Assembly (NCBI RefSeq): GCF_947488945.1
Contig: NZ_CANLBS010000015.1
Coordinates: 124,001-188,000 of the forward strand
Reading direction: 5' to 3'
From: an uncultured Streptomyces sp.
Lineage (GTDB): Bacteria; Actinomycetota; Actinomycetes; Streptomycetales; Streptomycetaceae
Length of the DNA: 64,000 bases
A program made the position numbers and the translations under genes. Within the stretch, counting starts at the first letter, position 1. Each line of letters starts with the position of its first letter. Below are positions 17,691 to 26,023 of this stretch, piece by piece. A model generated the notes under the pieces. It saw only the letters and a list, made by a program, of their open reading frames with translations, made no database searches and was not told the origin of the DNA.

Positions 17691-18307
17691 CCGTTCATCA
17701 GGTTCTCCAGACCGGCCCAGGAGAAGTTCATCAGCGTCGCGGCGGCCTCCTTGGCCGAGACGCCCGGCGTCTCGTTGGCCCAGCCCGCCAGCGACTCCGC
17801 CGCGCCCACCAGCGCCTGTGCCAGCCCGGCCACGTCCCGGTCGGGCAGGGCGGGATCGTGGTGCGCCTCACGGGCCGCCGCGCCGATCAGTCCGGTGACG
17901 AACGCGACGATCTCGTCCCGCATCACGACCACCTCGCGGGCGAACGGCTCCCCGTGGGTGCGCGCCTGGCGGTGCAGCACCGACCAGCCGTCCGGGTTCT
18001 CGGCGGTGTGCGTGAAGAACGCCCGCAGCCCGGACCAGAGCTGACGGTCGGCCGGCTCCCCCCGCAGCACACCGGTGCGCACCGCCTCCACCAACGCCTG
18101 CGCCTCGCGCCGGATGCACGCGGTGAACAGCTCTTCCTTGGAGTTCAGGTACAGGTACACCAGCGGCTTCGAGACTCCGGCCAGTTCGGCGATCTCGTCC
18201 ATCGACGCGGCGCGGTAGCCGCGTTGTCCGAAGATCCGCACCGCGGCGTCCATCATCTGCCGCTCCCGGACGGCGCGTGGCATCCGCTTGCTCTTCACCG
18301 CACCCAT
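17666..18307 (-). CDS. TetR-family regulator
   Basis: Protein of 213 residues with a TetR N-terminal helix-turn-helix: RERQMMDAAVRIFGQRGYRAASMDEIAELAGVSK then PLVYLYLNSKEELF at about 14-62. The all-helical C-terminal domain should bind an acyl-type ligand. It starts at ATG 18307. It is convergent with the FabG-MaoC operon and likely represses it and the divergent thiolase through the GAGTAA/TTACTC palindromes. Its own promoter region has only a weak resemblance to that motif, so autoregulation is uncertain. Confidence 0.88.
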   Translation of the reverse strand: MGAVKSKRMPRAVRERQMMDAAVRIFGQRGYRAASMDEIAELAGVSKPLVYLYLNSKEELFTACIRREAQALVEAVRTGVLRGEPADRQLWSGLRAFFTHTAENPDGWSVLHRQARTHGEPFAREVVVMRDEIVAFVTGLIGAAAREAHHDPALPDRDVAGLAQALVGAAESLAGWANETPGVSAKEAAATLMNFSWAGLENLMNGRAWQAPA

Positions 18308-18424
18308 ACCGGACTCCTCCCGCCCCCACTCGTCCTACCCGGTAAGAGTACGGCTCCGCTCCGGCCCGCCGGGGAGCCGTCCGGTGCCATACCACCCGAA
18401 CCGGACACGCGGCCGGGCCTCTTC

Positions 18425-18524
18425 TCAGTGGCTCAGCAGCTTGACCGCCACCACCGCCGGCCCGATCACGGTGTCCAGCGCCCCCCGCGATCAGCACCGT
18501 CACCGGCCCGGCGCCGTCCGTCAT
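18425..18524 (-). pseudogene. Possible 32-aa membrane peptide gene broken by one extra base in a C6 run
   Basis: ATG at 18524 has GGAGGG five bases upstream and opens MTDGAGPVTVLIAG. The frame shifts at a run of six C (plus strand 18481-18486). With one base removed, the reading continues LDTVIGPAVVAVKLLSH to a TGA at 18425, giving a 32-residue peptide with one hydrophobic segment. The 100-base span is one base longer than a multiple of three. It could be a small membrane protein with a homopolymer frameshift or sequencing error, or chance. I do not recognise the family. The rest of 18308-18679 holds only promoters and the terminator at 18626. Confidence 0.35.
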
Positions 18525-18625
18525 GGTCCCTCCGTACGTCCGGTGACCGCGGCCGTCCCGGCATCGGCCCGGCCCCGGGCCCCGGCGACACGTGGACGGC
18601 CGGGTACGCCCCCGGACCACGACGA

Positions 18626-18664
18626 CGGCCCCCGCCCGCCGGAGGGATCCGGGGACGGGGGCCG
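18626..18664 (-). terminator. Terminator of the SDF transporter gene
   Basis: A GC-rich inverted repeat with slightly imperfect arms at 18626-18642 and 18649-18664 lies just after the transporter stop (18680) on the minus strand. Confidence 0.65.
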
Positions 18665-18679
18665 CTGGAGCGGTGCGGG

Positions 18680-20047
18680 TTACGCGGGGACCGGCACCCG
18701 GTCGCGCTCGGCGTCCGCGGGCTCCGCGTTCTCGTCGGCGTCCAGGTCCACCGGGGAGGCGGTGGCGTTGTCGTACATGTCGTGGTCCAGGATCTTCTCG
18801 CGGGCGGAGACGATCACCGGGACCAGCGCCTGGCCGGCCACGTTGGTGGCGGTGCGCATCATGTCGAGGATCGGGTCGATGGCCATCAGCAGGCCGACGC
18901 CCTCCAGCGGGAGGCCCAGGGTCGACAGCGTGAGGGTCAGCATGACCGTCGCGCCGGTCAGACCGGCGGTGGCGGCCGAGCCGATCACGGAGACGAACGC
19001 GATCAGGATGTAGTCGCCGACGCCCAGCTGCACGTCGAAGATCTGCGCGATGAAGATCGCGGCGAGCGCCGGGTAGATCGCGGCGCAGCCGTCCATCTTG
19101 GTGGTCGCGCCGAACGGCACGGCGAAGGACGCGTACTCCTTCGGCACACCGAGGCGCTCGGTGACGCGCTGGGTGACCGGCATGGTGCCGACCGAGGAGC
19201 GGGAGACGAAGGCGAGCTGGATCGCGGGCCAGGCGCCCTTGAAGAACTGGAGCGGGCTGACCTTGGCGACGGTGGCGAGCAGCAGCGGGTAGACCACGAA
19301 CATCACCAGGGCGCAGCCGATGTAGACGTCCGCGGTGAAGGTCGCGTACTTGCCGATGAGGTCCCAGCCGTAGTCCGCGATGGCGTAGCCGATGAGGCCG
19401 ACGGTGCCGAGCGGGGCGAGGCGGATGACCCACCACAGCGCCTTCTGGAGGAGCTCCAGGATGGAGTGGCTGAGGGTGAGGATCGGCTTGGCCTTGTCAC
19501 CGAGCTGCAGCGCGGCGATACCGGCGACGGCGGCCATGAAGACGATCTGCAGGACGTTCAGCTCGGTGAACGGCGTGATGACGTCGGTGGGGATGATGCC
19601 GGTGAGGAAGTCCAGCCAGGAGCCCGCGTGCTCGGGCTTGACGCCGTCCTTCGGGGTCAGGCCGGTGCCGGAGCCCGGGTTGGTGACCAGACCGATGACG
19701 AGGCCGATGGCCACCGCGATCAGCGAGGTGATCATGAACCAGAGCAGCGTGCGGGTCGCCAGCCGGGCGGCGTTGTTGACCTGCCGCAGGTTGGTGATCG
19801 ACACCAGGATCGCGAAGAAGACGAGGGGCGCGACGGCCAGCTTCAGGAGCTGGACGAAGATGTGGCCGACCTGGTCGAGCGTGGTGTAGAGCCAGCCGAT
19901 GTCCTGGCTGCGGGTGAGCCACCCGAGCAGGACGCCGAGCACCAGACCGGCGACGATCTGGGCCCAGAACGGGACCTTGGGTATGCGGAAGCCGGAGCCG
20001 GCGGGCTTGCCGGCGTCCTGGGCTGCGGGCGCGGGATTCGCGGACAC
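18680..20047 (-). CDS. SDF-family (dicarboxylate/amino acid:cation) symporter
   Basis: Membrane transporter of 455 residues of the sodium:dicarboxylate symporter family (GltP, DctA and the cystine importer TcyP). Transmembrane segments begin at FWAQIVAGLVLGVLLGWL (about 27-45). The HP1 serine region reads AFVSRSSVGTMPVT, and the family signature follows as VPFGATTKMDGCAAIYPALAAIFIAQ. The start is GTG 20047 with AGGAG seven bases upstream. About 120 bases upstream on the same strand ends a Cys-rich leader peptide, with a hairpin in between. This suggests cysteine-responsive attenuation, and therefore cystine or a related substrate rather than C4-dicarboxylate. The substrate call is inference. 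Confidence 0.88.
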   Translation of the reverse strand: MSANPAPAAQDAGKPAGSGFRIPKVPFWAQIVAGLVLGVLLGWLTRSQDIGWLYTTLDQVGHIFVQLLKLAVAPLVFFAILVSITNLRQVNNAARLATRTLLWFMITSLIAVAIGLVIGLVTNPGSGTGLTPKDGVKPEHAGSWLDFLTGIIPTDVITPFTELNVLQIVFMAAVAGIAALQLGDKAKPILTLSHSILELLQKALWWVIRLAPLGTVGLIGYAIADYGWDLIGKYATFTADVYIGCALVMFVVYPLLLATVAKVSPLQFFKGAWPAIQLAFVSRSSVGTMPVTQRVTERLGVPKEYASFAVPFGATTKMDGCAAIYPALAAIFIAQIFDVQLGVGDYILIAFVSVIGSAATAGLTGATVMLTLTLSTLGLPLEGVGLLMAIDPILDMMRTATNVAGQALVPVIVSAREKILDHDMYDNATASPVDLDADENAEPADAERDRVPVPA

Positions 20048-20122
20048 GAACACACTCCTGGAAAGACACGGCACGGCCCGGATACGGACGTGGGGCCGCG
20101 CGGTCGAACGGGGACAGGGGGT

Positions 20123-20150
20123 GCGGCGCCCGCGGATCGGGCGGCGCCGC
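20123..20150 (-). promoter_or_regulatory. Hairpin between leader peptide and SDF transporter (candidate attenuator)
   Basis: GCGGCGCC at 20123-20130 pairs with 20143-20150 (10-base loop), located after the leader stop and before the transporter ribosome site. It could act as the terminator or sequestering stem of an attenuation system. Confidence 0.5.
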
Positions 20151-20165
20151 TGCATGGGTACCGGG

Positions 20166-20273
20166 TCACAGACTCCGGCAACAGACCGCGGACATACAGC
20201 GGCAGAGATCGACGTGCAGGCGCGCCACGAGCGGAGGGCTCGCGGCATGACGGAGGCGCACTGCTGTCTTCAT
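20166..20273 (-). CDS. Cys-rich putative leader peptide (HVDL type)
   Basis: A 35-residue ORF from ATG 20273 to TGA 20166, upstream of the SDF transporter and on its strand. Its C-terminal half contains RLHVDLCRCMSAVCC. The R-x-HVDL-x-R-x-x-SA-x-C pattern resembles actinobacterial putative leader peptides found before sulfur-metabolism and transport genes. Four Cys codons are clustered within ten codons, which would stall ribosomes when cysteinyl-tRNA is scarce. A TAACGT -10-like box lies about 13 bases upstream, so the mRNA is probably leaderless or nearly so. It is about 120 bp from the transporter start. Confidence 0.65.
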   Translation of the reverse strand: MKTAVRLRHAASPPLVARLHVDLCRCMSAVCCRSL

Positions 20274-20372
20274 GTCGAACACGTTAACACCGGAACTTAT
20301 GGATCCTGAAAGGAGTTCTTTGGCCGATCTCGTGGGCGACGCAGGTGTCCGACTCGTCCCGGAAAGCCAAGA

Positions 20373-20409
20373 ACCCCGGAACGGGAGCGAGTTCGCTCCG
20401 GTCCGGGGT
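20373..20409 (-). terminator. Bipartite hairpin terminator of the DUF4229 gene
   Basis: Outer arms ACCCCGGA/TCCGGGGT and inner arms GGAGCGA/TCGCTCC form a long stem-loop downstream of the DUF4229 stop (20471). It separates that gene from the leader peptide region. Confidence 0.75.
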
Positions 20410-20470
20410 CGGCGTGCACCGCGGGGCGCGTGGGGTGTGTGACACGGCTTACACGGTTCTTACCCGCGCC

Positions 20471-20791
20471 TTACTGGACGGCGTCCTCGCGTGCGCGGTT
20501 CTCCTCCAGGCGGGCCTTGGTCCGGTCGACCGTGGAGATGAGCTGGGCGGACATCTCGTCGCGCTGCTTGCGGAGCAGGACGTAGCTCAGCGGGGCGGAG
20601 AGCACCAGGCCGAGGAGGATCACCCAGATCAGGTTGGAGCCGCCGAGGCCGGCCGGAACGAGACCGAAGTGGACGGCGACACCCGACACGAAGAAGCACG
20701 CGACGAAGATCAGGATGCGCAAGGCGGTGTACCGGATCGTTGCGCTCGGCTTGGCAGCGGACACGGCTGGCTCATCTCCTACGTACGACAT
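20471..20791 (-). CDS. DUF4229 membrane protein
   Basis: Small protein of 106 residues with two hydrophobic helices: ALRILIFVACFFVSGVAV near 22-39, and a second from NLIWVILLGLVLSAPLSYVLL near 53-73. A basic and acidic cytoplasmic tail (RKQRDEMSAQLISTVDRTKARLEEN) follows and looks coiled-coil. This matches the actinobacterial DUF4229 family of unknown function. ATG 20791 was used; GTG 20764 behind AGGAG is a credible alternative giving 97 residues. It lies between the leader/transporter unit and a GNAT gene. Confidence 0.75.
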   Translation of the reverse strand: MSYVGDEPAVSAAKPSATIRYTALRILIFVACFFVSGVAVHFGLVPAGLGGSNLIWVILLGLVLSAPLSYVLLRKQRDEMSAQLISTVDRTKARLEENRAREDAVQ

Positions 20792-20921
20792 CGACGCGAC
20801 CTGCCCGACCAGTGAAGCATGCCCCGAATTCGATCGGTTCACGGGCCCCGCGGCTCCGGCGCGTCCGCGCGCCGACCTGCGACGACCGAACGCGCCCGGC
20901 GCGGCGGGCCGGCGCGGCGGC

Positions 20922-21446
20922 TCAGTACAGCGGGAGGTACATCGTGATGTCGTCGCGGTCGTCGCCCGGAGCGACCCGGATCGCGTCGGGCACCCGGCCC
21001 ACCTCCTTGTAGCCGCACGAGGCGTAGAAGCGGTCGACGCCGGTGCCGCCCCGGCAGGTGAGCCGGATCGCCTCGATGCCCCCGATGCTCCGCGCCGCGT
21101 CGGCGGCCGCCGCCATCAGGTCCCTGCCGTACCCCCTGCCCTGGTGGCGGGGGTGGACCATGACGGTGTAGAGCCAGAGCCAGTGGCCCATCAGCCGGTG
21201 GGTGTTGAGGGTGAGGAAGGCGGTGGCGGCGACCGCCCCGTCCTCGTCGCGCCCCACCAGCAGCCGGACGCGGCCCTCGGCGAGGGAGGCGAGGTGCTTC
21301 AGCAGCTCGGGGCGGACGTCCTCGACGGTGACCGGCGGGACGAAACCCACCGCGCCCCCGGCGTTGGTGACGTCGGCCCACAGGGTGAGGACTCCGTCCC
21401 GCAGCCCTGCGTCGAACTCCGGATCCAGCTCGAACGTAAGAGACAT
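20922..21446 (-). CDS. GNAT-family acetyltransferase
   Basis: Acetyl-CoA-dependent N-acyltransferase of 174 residues. The core has a beta4 strand LYTVMVHPRHQGRGYGRDLMAAAADAAR near 98-125, with the R/Q-x-x-G-x-G/A pyrophosphate loop HQGRGYG, followed by GIEAIRLTCRGGTGVDRFYASCGYKEVGR, the typical motif B of GNATs. Substrate unknown. It starts at ATG 21446. It is upstream of, and on the same strand as, DUF4229, separated by about 130 bp. Confidence 0.85.
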   Translation of the reverse strand: MSLTFELDPEFDAGLRDGVLTLWADVTNAGGAVGFVPPVTVEDVRPELLKHLASLAEGRVRLLVGRDEDGAVAATAFLTLNTHRLMGHWLWLYTVMVHPRHQGRGYGRDLMAAAADAARSIGGIEAIRLTCRGGTGVDRFYASCGYKEVGRVPDAIRVAPGDDRDDITMYLPLY

Positions 21447-21563
21447 AAGCCGAGTTTAACTATTACCGATTCTGGTCCTCAACCCGTTTCACCCCTCGGA
21501 CCGCGCACCGGGTTCCGCGCCGCCGGGCGGGGTCCCGGAGCTTGCGCCCGGTCCGCCTCCGGA

Positions 21564-21606
21564 CGCCGAGAAGCCCCGGCCGGGACCCGGCCGGGGCTTC
21601 TCGGCG
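21564..21606. terminator. Terminator of mqnE, 20-bp perfect stem
   Basis: Arms 21564-21583 and 21587-21606 are exact reverse complements around a 3-base loop, immediately after the mqnE stop on the minus strand. Confidence 0.85.
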
Positions 21607-21633
21607 TCACCGCCGCGGACGGACGGGCCGGCC

Positions 21634-22797
21634 TCAGACGCGCATGGGCTGCGGCTCCTCGCGGCGGCCGGCGTCCGGGCCCGGGTACTCGCGGATGATC
21701 TCGTACCGGGTGTTGCGCTCCACCGGCCGGAAACCGGCGTCGCGGATGAGGTCCAGCAGGTCCTCGCGGCCGAGCTTGTTCGGCGTGCCGTAGTTGTCGG
21801 CGTCGTGCGTGATCTTGTACTCGACCACCGAGCCGTCCATGTCGTCCGCGCCGTGCTGGAGGGCGAGCTGGGCGGTCTGCACGCCGTGCATCACCCAGAA
21901 CACCTTCACGTGCGGGACGTTGTCGAACAGCAGCCGGGAGACGGCGAAGGTCTTCAGCGCCTCGGCCCCGGTCGCCATGGTGGTGCGCGCCTGGAGCTTG
22001 TTGCGGATCTTGCCGTCCTTCATGTCCACGAAGTCGTGCTGGTAGCGCAGCGGGATGAAGACCTGGAAACCGCCGGTCTCGTCCTGCATCTCCCGCAGCC
22101 GCAGCACGTGGTCGACGCGGTGACGGGGCTCCTCGATGTGCCCGTACAGCATCGTCGCCGGGGTCTTGAGACCCTTCTCGTGCGCGAGGCGGTGGATGCG
22201 CGACCAGTCCTCCCAGTGGGTGCGGTGGTCGACGATGTGCTGGCGGACCTCCCAGTCGAAGATCTCCGCGCCGCCGCCGGTCAGCGACTCCAGACCGGCG
22301 TCGATCAGCTCGTCCAGGATCTCGGAGGCGGACAGCCCGGAGATGGTCTCGAAGTGGTGGATCTCCGTCGCCGTGAACGCCTTGAGGGCGACCTCCGGCA
22401 GGGCTTCCTTCAGCGCGCTGAGGGAGCGCGGGTAGTAGCGCCACGGCAGGGTCGGGTGCAGACCGTTGACGATGTGCAGCTCGGTGAGGTTCTCGCCGCG
22501 CATCGCGGTGGCGAGCCGGACGGCCTCCTCGATCCGCATCGTGTACGCGTCCTTCTCGCCCGGCTTGCGCTGGAACGAGCAGTACGCGCACGACGCGGTG
22601 CAGACGTTCGTCATGTTGAGGTGGCGGTTGACGTTGAAGTGCACGACGTCACCGTTCTTACGGGTGCGCACCTCGTGGGCCAGGCCGCCGAGCCACGCCA
22701 GGTCGTCGGACTCGTAGAGGGCGATCCCGTCCTCGCGGGTCAGCCGCTCGCCGGCCCGGACCTTCTCCTCCAGCTCGCGCTTGAGTCCCGCGTCCAC
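21634..22797 (-). CDS. mqnE: Aminodeoxyfutalosine synthase
   Basis: Radical-SAM enzyme of 387 residues joining the 3-carboxyvinyloxybenzoate (chorismate-derived) unit to SAM-derived adenosine in the futalosine route to menaquinone. The radical-SAM cluster motif is C66-xxx-C70-xx-C73 (CTASCAYC). Other matching stretches are NVNRHLNMTN before it, ELHIVNGLHPTLPW, GLESLTGGGAEIF and DNYGTPNKLGREDLL. Length and motifs match MqnE rather than MqnC. It starts at GTG 22797. The genes for UbiX-, UbiA- and UbiD-type enzymes that complete the late steps lie in the next 5 kb, as in S. coelicolor SCO4490-4494. Confidence 0.93.
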   Translation of the reverse strand: MDAGLKRELEEKVRAGERLTREDGIALYESDDLAWLGGLAHEVRTRKNGDVVHFNVNRHLNMTNVCTASCAYCSFQRKPGEKDAYTMRIEEAVRLATAMRGENLTELHIVNGLHPTLPWRYYPRSLSALKEALPEVALKAFTATEIHHFETISGLSASEILDELIDAGLESLTGGGAEIFDWEVRQHIVDHRTHWEDWSRIHRLAHEKGLKTPATMLYGHIEEPRHRVDHVLRLREMQDETGGFQVFIPLRYQHDFVDMKDGKIRNKLQARTTMATGAEALKTFAVSRLLFDNVPHVKVFWVMHGVQTAQLALQHGADDMDGSVVEYKITHDADNYGTPNKLGREDLLDLIRDAGFRPVERNTRYEIIREYPGPDAGRREEPQPMRV

Positions 22798-22857
22798 CAG
22801 GCGCCTCCCTTTACTGCCGTGTTCCGATGTGTGTCCAGATGCAGACCAACCGTACGC

Positions 22858-23313
22858 CTAACCCTCTTCGGGCAGGTCTCCGACCCGGTTCTCCCACTTC
22901 GTGGAGAGCACGATGGTCGTACGCGTGCGGGAGACGCCCTTGGTGCCGCTCAGCCGCCGGATCGTCTTCTCCAGCCCGTCGACGTCGCCGACGCGGACCT
23001 TGAGCATGTAGGAGTCGTCGCCCGCGATGAACCAGGCGTCCTCGATCTCCGCGAGGTCCCGCAGCCGGTGGGCGACGTCCTCGTGGTCGGCGGCGTCGGA
23101 GAGCGAGATGCCGATCAGCGCGGTGACGCCGAGGCCGAGCGAGGCGGCGTCGACGGTGGCGCGGTAACCGGTGATGACCCCGGCGGTCTCCAGCCGGTTG
23201 ATGCGGTCGGTGACGCTCGGGCCGGAGAGCCCCACGAGCCGCCCCAGCTCGGCGTACGAGGCCCTGCCGTTCTCCCTGAGGGCCTGGATGAGCTGCCTGT
23301 CCACCGCGTCCAT
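22858..23313 (-). CDS. Lrp/AsnC-family regulator
   Basis: Protein of 151 residues with one winged helix (DAVDRQLIQALRENGRASYAELGRLVGLSGPSVTDRINRLE, about 2-42) and a RAM ligand-binding domain (GITGYRATVDAASLGLGVTALIGISL, then DDSYMLKVRV and the final TRTTIVLSTKWENR). ATG 23313 was chosen over an in-frame ATG at 23331 because GGAAGG lies about ten bases before it. It is cotranscribed toward mqnE (60-bp gap) and diverges from the 43-aa gene. A role in controlling menaquinone or amino-acid genes is possible but not shown. Confidence 0.87.
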   Translation of the reverse strand: MDAVDRQLIQALRENGRASYAELGRLVGLSGPSVTDRINRLETAGVITGYRATVDAASLGLGVTALIGISLSDAADHEDVAHRLRDLAEIEDAWFIAGDDSYMLKVRVGDVDGLEKTIRRLSGTKGVSRTRTTIVLSTKWENRVGDLPEEG

Positions 23314-23446
23314 GTGACTGAAACCTTCCATTGTTCAGCTATACCGCGAGCTTGAGTGTAGAATTTAAGGCATGCAGGGCACAGACCCTGCGAATCTTTC
23401 ATAACGTCCGAGAAAAGCTTTCGAATCTTCAGGAGAGTGCAACACC

Positions 23447-23578
23447 GTGTACACGATCGAGATGGCCTACGCCCGGATGCGCGAGTTGCAGGACCAGGCC
23501 AACCGCTCGCGTGCCCACCGCCCCGCCGAACCGCGTCCGGCCGTCAGGGCCCGGTTCGCGCGCGCCAAGAAGCGCTGA
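23447..23578 (+). CDS. 43-aa conserved-looking small protein
   Basis: A short ORF from GTG 23447 with AGGAGAG at 23431-23437. It encodes 43 residues starting MYTIEMAYARMRELQDQANR, followed by a basic Arg/Ala-rich tail ending RFARAKKR. A helical N-terminus with a positively charged tail suggests nucleic acid or membrane contact, but no function is known to me. It diverges from the AsnC regulator; the gap holds a TAGAAT -10-like box at 23359-23364. It overlaps no other plausible gene. Confidence 0.6.
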   Translation: MYTIEMAYARMRELQDQANRSRAHRPAEPRPAVRARFARAKKR

Positions 23579-23615
23579 CCCGCGCCGACGGGCCCCCGGG
23601 CCCGTCCGGGCCGGC

Positions 23616-24320
23616 TCAGTCCGCCGCACCGCGCCTTCCCCCGCCGCCCAGCTCCCCCTCCCACCGGCGGTACAGCCCGTGTTCCACCCCGGCCGCGTCC
23701 AGCACCCGCCCGGCCACGAAGTCGACCAGGTCCTGGATGTGCGTCGCGCCCGCGTAGAACGCCGGCGAGGCGGGCAGCACGACCGCTCCCGCCTCGTCCA
23801 GGGCCACCATCTGCTTCAGCGTCTGCCCGCTCAGCGGCGTTTCCCGCACCGCGACGACCAGCTTCCGCCGCTCCTTGAGCGTGACGCTCGCGGCCCGCTG
23901 GAGCAGGTCCTTCGACAGCCCCAGCGCCACCCCGGCCACGCACGCCGTCGAGGCGGGCACGATCAGCATCCCCTCGGCCGGGTACGACCCCGAGGACGGC
24001 CCGGCGGCGAGATCGCCCGCGGGCCAGTGGCGCACCCGGTCCAGCGCCTCGTCGGTCACCGCGAAGGTGTGCGGCCTGCCGTCGGCGCCCCGCGCCAGCC
24101 AGTTCCGCAGGTCCTCCCGCCAGTGCCCGTCGCGGAACGCGATCCCGGTCTCGTCCAGCAGGGTCAACCGCGAGGCACGGCTCACCACCAGGTCCACGGA
24201 CCGGCCCGCGGCGAGGAGACCGCGCAGCACGGAGGCGGCGAACGGGGTCCCCGACGCGCCGGAGACCCCGACAATCCAAGGCCGCCGCTGCCCCTGACTC
24301 ACTGAAGTGTCGGATTCCAC
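23616..24320 (-). CDS. UbiX-type flavin prenyltransferase (menaquinone cluster)
   Basis: Flavin prenyltransferase of 234 residues that makes prenylated FMN for UbiD-type decarboxylases. Motifs visible are WIVGVSGASGTPFA (15-28, FMN phosphate loop), LVVSRASRLTL, SSGSYPAEGMLIVPASTACVAGVALGLSKDLLQRAASVTLKERRKLVVAVRETPLS and PASPAFYAGATHIQDLVDFVAGRVLD. It provides the cofactor for the UbiD-like enzyme at 26020-27477 in the futalosine pathway. The start is GTG 24320; GTG 24302 is possible. It faces the rhomboid gene across a short gap. Confidence 0.9.
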   Translation of the reverse strand: MESDTSVSQGQRRPWIVGVSGASGTPFAASVLRGLLAAGRSVDLVVSRASRLTLLDETGIAFRDGHWREDLRNWLARGADGRPHTFAVTDEALDRVRHWPAGDLAAGPSSGSYPAEGMLIVPASTACVAGVALGLSKDLLQRAASVTLKERRKLVVAVRETPLSGQTLKQMVALDEAGAVVLPASPAFYAGATHIQDLVDFVAGRVLDAAGVEHGLYRRWEGELGGGGRRGAAD

Positions 24321-24443
24321 ACCGCCGAGCCTATCCGCCGCACCGCCCCGGCCCGCACCCGGAACCGACGTGGGGGCCCCGGGCGTTACGAACGGTGACA
24401 GGGCACGCCGCAGGCGGACCACCGCGAGGGGCAGGGGGAAGCC

Positions 24444-25037
24444 ATGACGGACATCCGCACGGGCTCCGGCACCGGGGCGCGGGCCATGACGGCCGCGACG
24501 CTGATGGCCGGCTGGGTCGCCCTGCTCTGGGTACTCGAAGCCGTCGACACGGCGAGCGGCCACGCCCTCGACACGTACGGCATCACCCCGCGCGATCCGG
24601 CCGAGCTGCGGGACATCGTGCCCTCGGCGTTCCTGCACAGCGGCTGGGACCACGTCGCCTCCAACAGCGTCCCGCTGCTGGTCCTCGGCTTCATCGCCGC
24701 GCTCGGCGGCACCGGCCGGTTCGTCGCGGTGGTCGTCACCATCGTGCTGAGCAGCGGCATCGGCGTCTGGCTGACCTCGCCGCCGAACAGCGTGACCCTC
24801 GGCGCGTCCGGCGTGGTCTTCGGCCTCTTCGGCTATCTGCTGGTCCGGGGCTTCGTGGACCGCCGGCTGCTGGACGTGGTGGTCGGCGTGGTCATCACCG
24901 CCGTCTACGGCTCGATCCTCTGGGGCGTCCTGCCGACCGACTCGGGGATCAGCTGGCAGGGCCACCTCTTCGGGCTGATCGGGGGCGTGGGCGCGGCCTT
25001 CGCCTTCCGCCGCACGCCCCGCGCGATCACCGTCTGA
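24444..25037 (+). CDS. Rhomboid-family intramembrane serine protease
   Basis: Membrane protein of 197 residues with about six hydrophobic segments. The catalytic Ser122 lies in GASGVVFG and the catalytic His174 in WQGHLFG; Asn74 in HVASNSVPL is the oxyanion-type residue after the HSGWDH segment. The dyad and the GxSG motif are intact, so it should be an active rhomboid cleaving transmembrane substrates, targets unknown. It lies in the middle of the menaquinone genes but on the opposite strand, so it is not part of the operon. No clear terminator separates it from mqnP. Confidence 0.85.
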   Translation: MTDIRTGSGTGARAMTAATLMAGWVALLWVLEAVDTASGHALDTYGITPRDPAELRDIVPSAFLHSGWDHVASNSVPLLVLGFIAALGGTGRFVAVVVTIVLSSGIGVWLTSPPNSVTLGASGVVFGLFGYLLVRGFVDRRLLDVVVGVVITAVYGSILWGVLPTDSGISWQGHLFGLIGGVGAAFAFRRTPRAITV

Positions 25038-25093
25038 GCCGTGCCGTCCCGTTCAGCTCACGCGGTCCACGCGACTCTCGCGGCCCAGGCGGC

Positions 25094-26023
25094 TCACGGG
25101 GTGAGGCCGCGCACCAGCAGGTCGAGCAGCGCGCAGGCGAAGAGCGCCATGCCGATGAACCCGTTGACGGAGAAGAACGCCCGGTTCAGCCGCGACAGGT
25201 CGTGCGGCCGGACCACCCGGTGCTCGTAGACGAAGGCGACGGCGACGACCACCATGCCGATCCAGTAGAAGAGCTGCGCGTCGGTGGCCAGGCCGAACCA
25301 GACCAGCAGCCCGGTCGTGATCACGTGGCAGACCCGCGCGCCCCAGAGCGCCGCCGGGATGCCGAAGCGGGCCGGCACCGACCGCACGCCGTGCGCACGG
25401 TCCGCCCGGACGTCCTGGCAGGCGAAGATCAGGTCGAACCCGCCGATCCAGACGCCGACCGCGAGGCCGAGGATCACCGCGTCCCACGACCAGCTCCCGG
25501 TCACCGCGAGCCAGGCGCCGATCGGCCCGATGGCCTGCGCGATGCCGAGGATGGCGTGCGGGAAGTTCGTGAACCGCTTGCCGTACGGGTAGACCACCAT
25601 CGGCACGACGGCGATCGGCGCCAGCGCCAGGCAGAGCGGGTTCAGCAGCGCGGCCGCGCCGAGGAAGAAGACGAGCGCCACCAGCGCACCGGTCCACGCC
25701 GAGCGCACCGACACCGCGCCGGTGACGATCTCGCGGCCCGCGGTGCGCGGGTTGCGGGCGTCGATCTCCCGGTCGATGATCCGGTTCGCCGCCATCGCGA
25801 ACGTCCGCAGCCCGACCATCGCCACCGTGACGAGCAGCAGCTCGACCCAGTGGATGGACTCGCTGACCTGGAACATCGCGGTCAGCGCGGCGATGTACGC
25901 GAACGGCAGCGCGAAGACCGAGTGCTCGATCATCACCAGCCGGAGGAACGCCTTCACCTTGCCGGCGGCCGGCGCGGAGCCGGCTTCCAGCACGGTGTCC
26001 GCTCCACTGTCTGCGGCACTCAC
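25094..26023 (-). CDS. mqnP: UbiA-family prenyltransferase (menaquinone)
   Basis: Membrane prenyltransferase of 309 residues that attaches the isoprenoid chain to the naphthoate ring in the futalosine pathway. The first Asp-rich motif is ANRIIDREIDARNPRTAGREI (near 78-98); the second is GGFDLIFACQDVRADRAHGVRSVP (near 190-213). About eight to nine hydrophobic segments are visible. The start is GTG 26023, overlapping the UbiD stop by GTGA, so expression is translationally coupled to the preceding gene. Assignment to MqnP rests on the pairing with UbiD/UbiX next to mqnE. Confidence 0.9.
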   Translation of the reverse strand: MSAADSGADTVLEAGSAPAAGKVKAFLRLVMIEHSVFALPFAYIAALTAMFQVSESIHWVELLLVTVAMVGLRTFAMAANRIIDREIDARNPRTAGREIVTGAVSVRSAWTGALVALVFFLGAAALLNPLCLALAPIAVVPMVVYPYGKRFTNFPHAILGIAQAIGPIGAWLAVTGSWSWDAVILGLAVGVWIGGFDLIFACQDVRADRAHGVRSVPARFGIPAALWGARVCHVITTGLLVWFGLATDAQLFYWIGMVVVAVAFVYEHRVVRPHDLSRLNRAFFSVNGFIGMALFACALLDLLVRGLTP

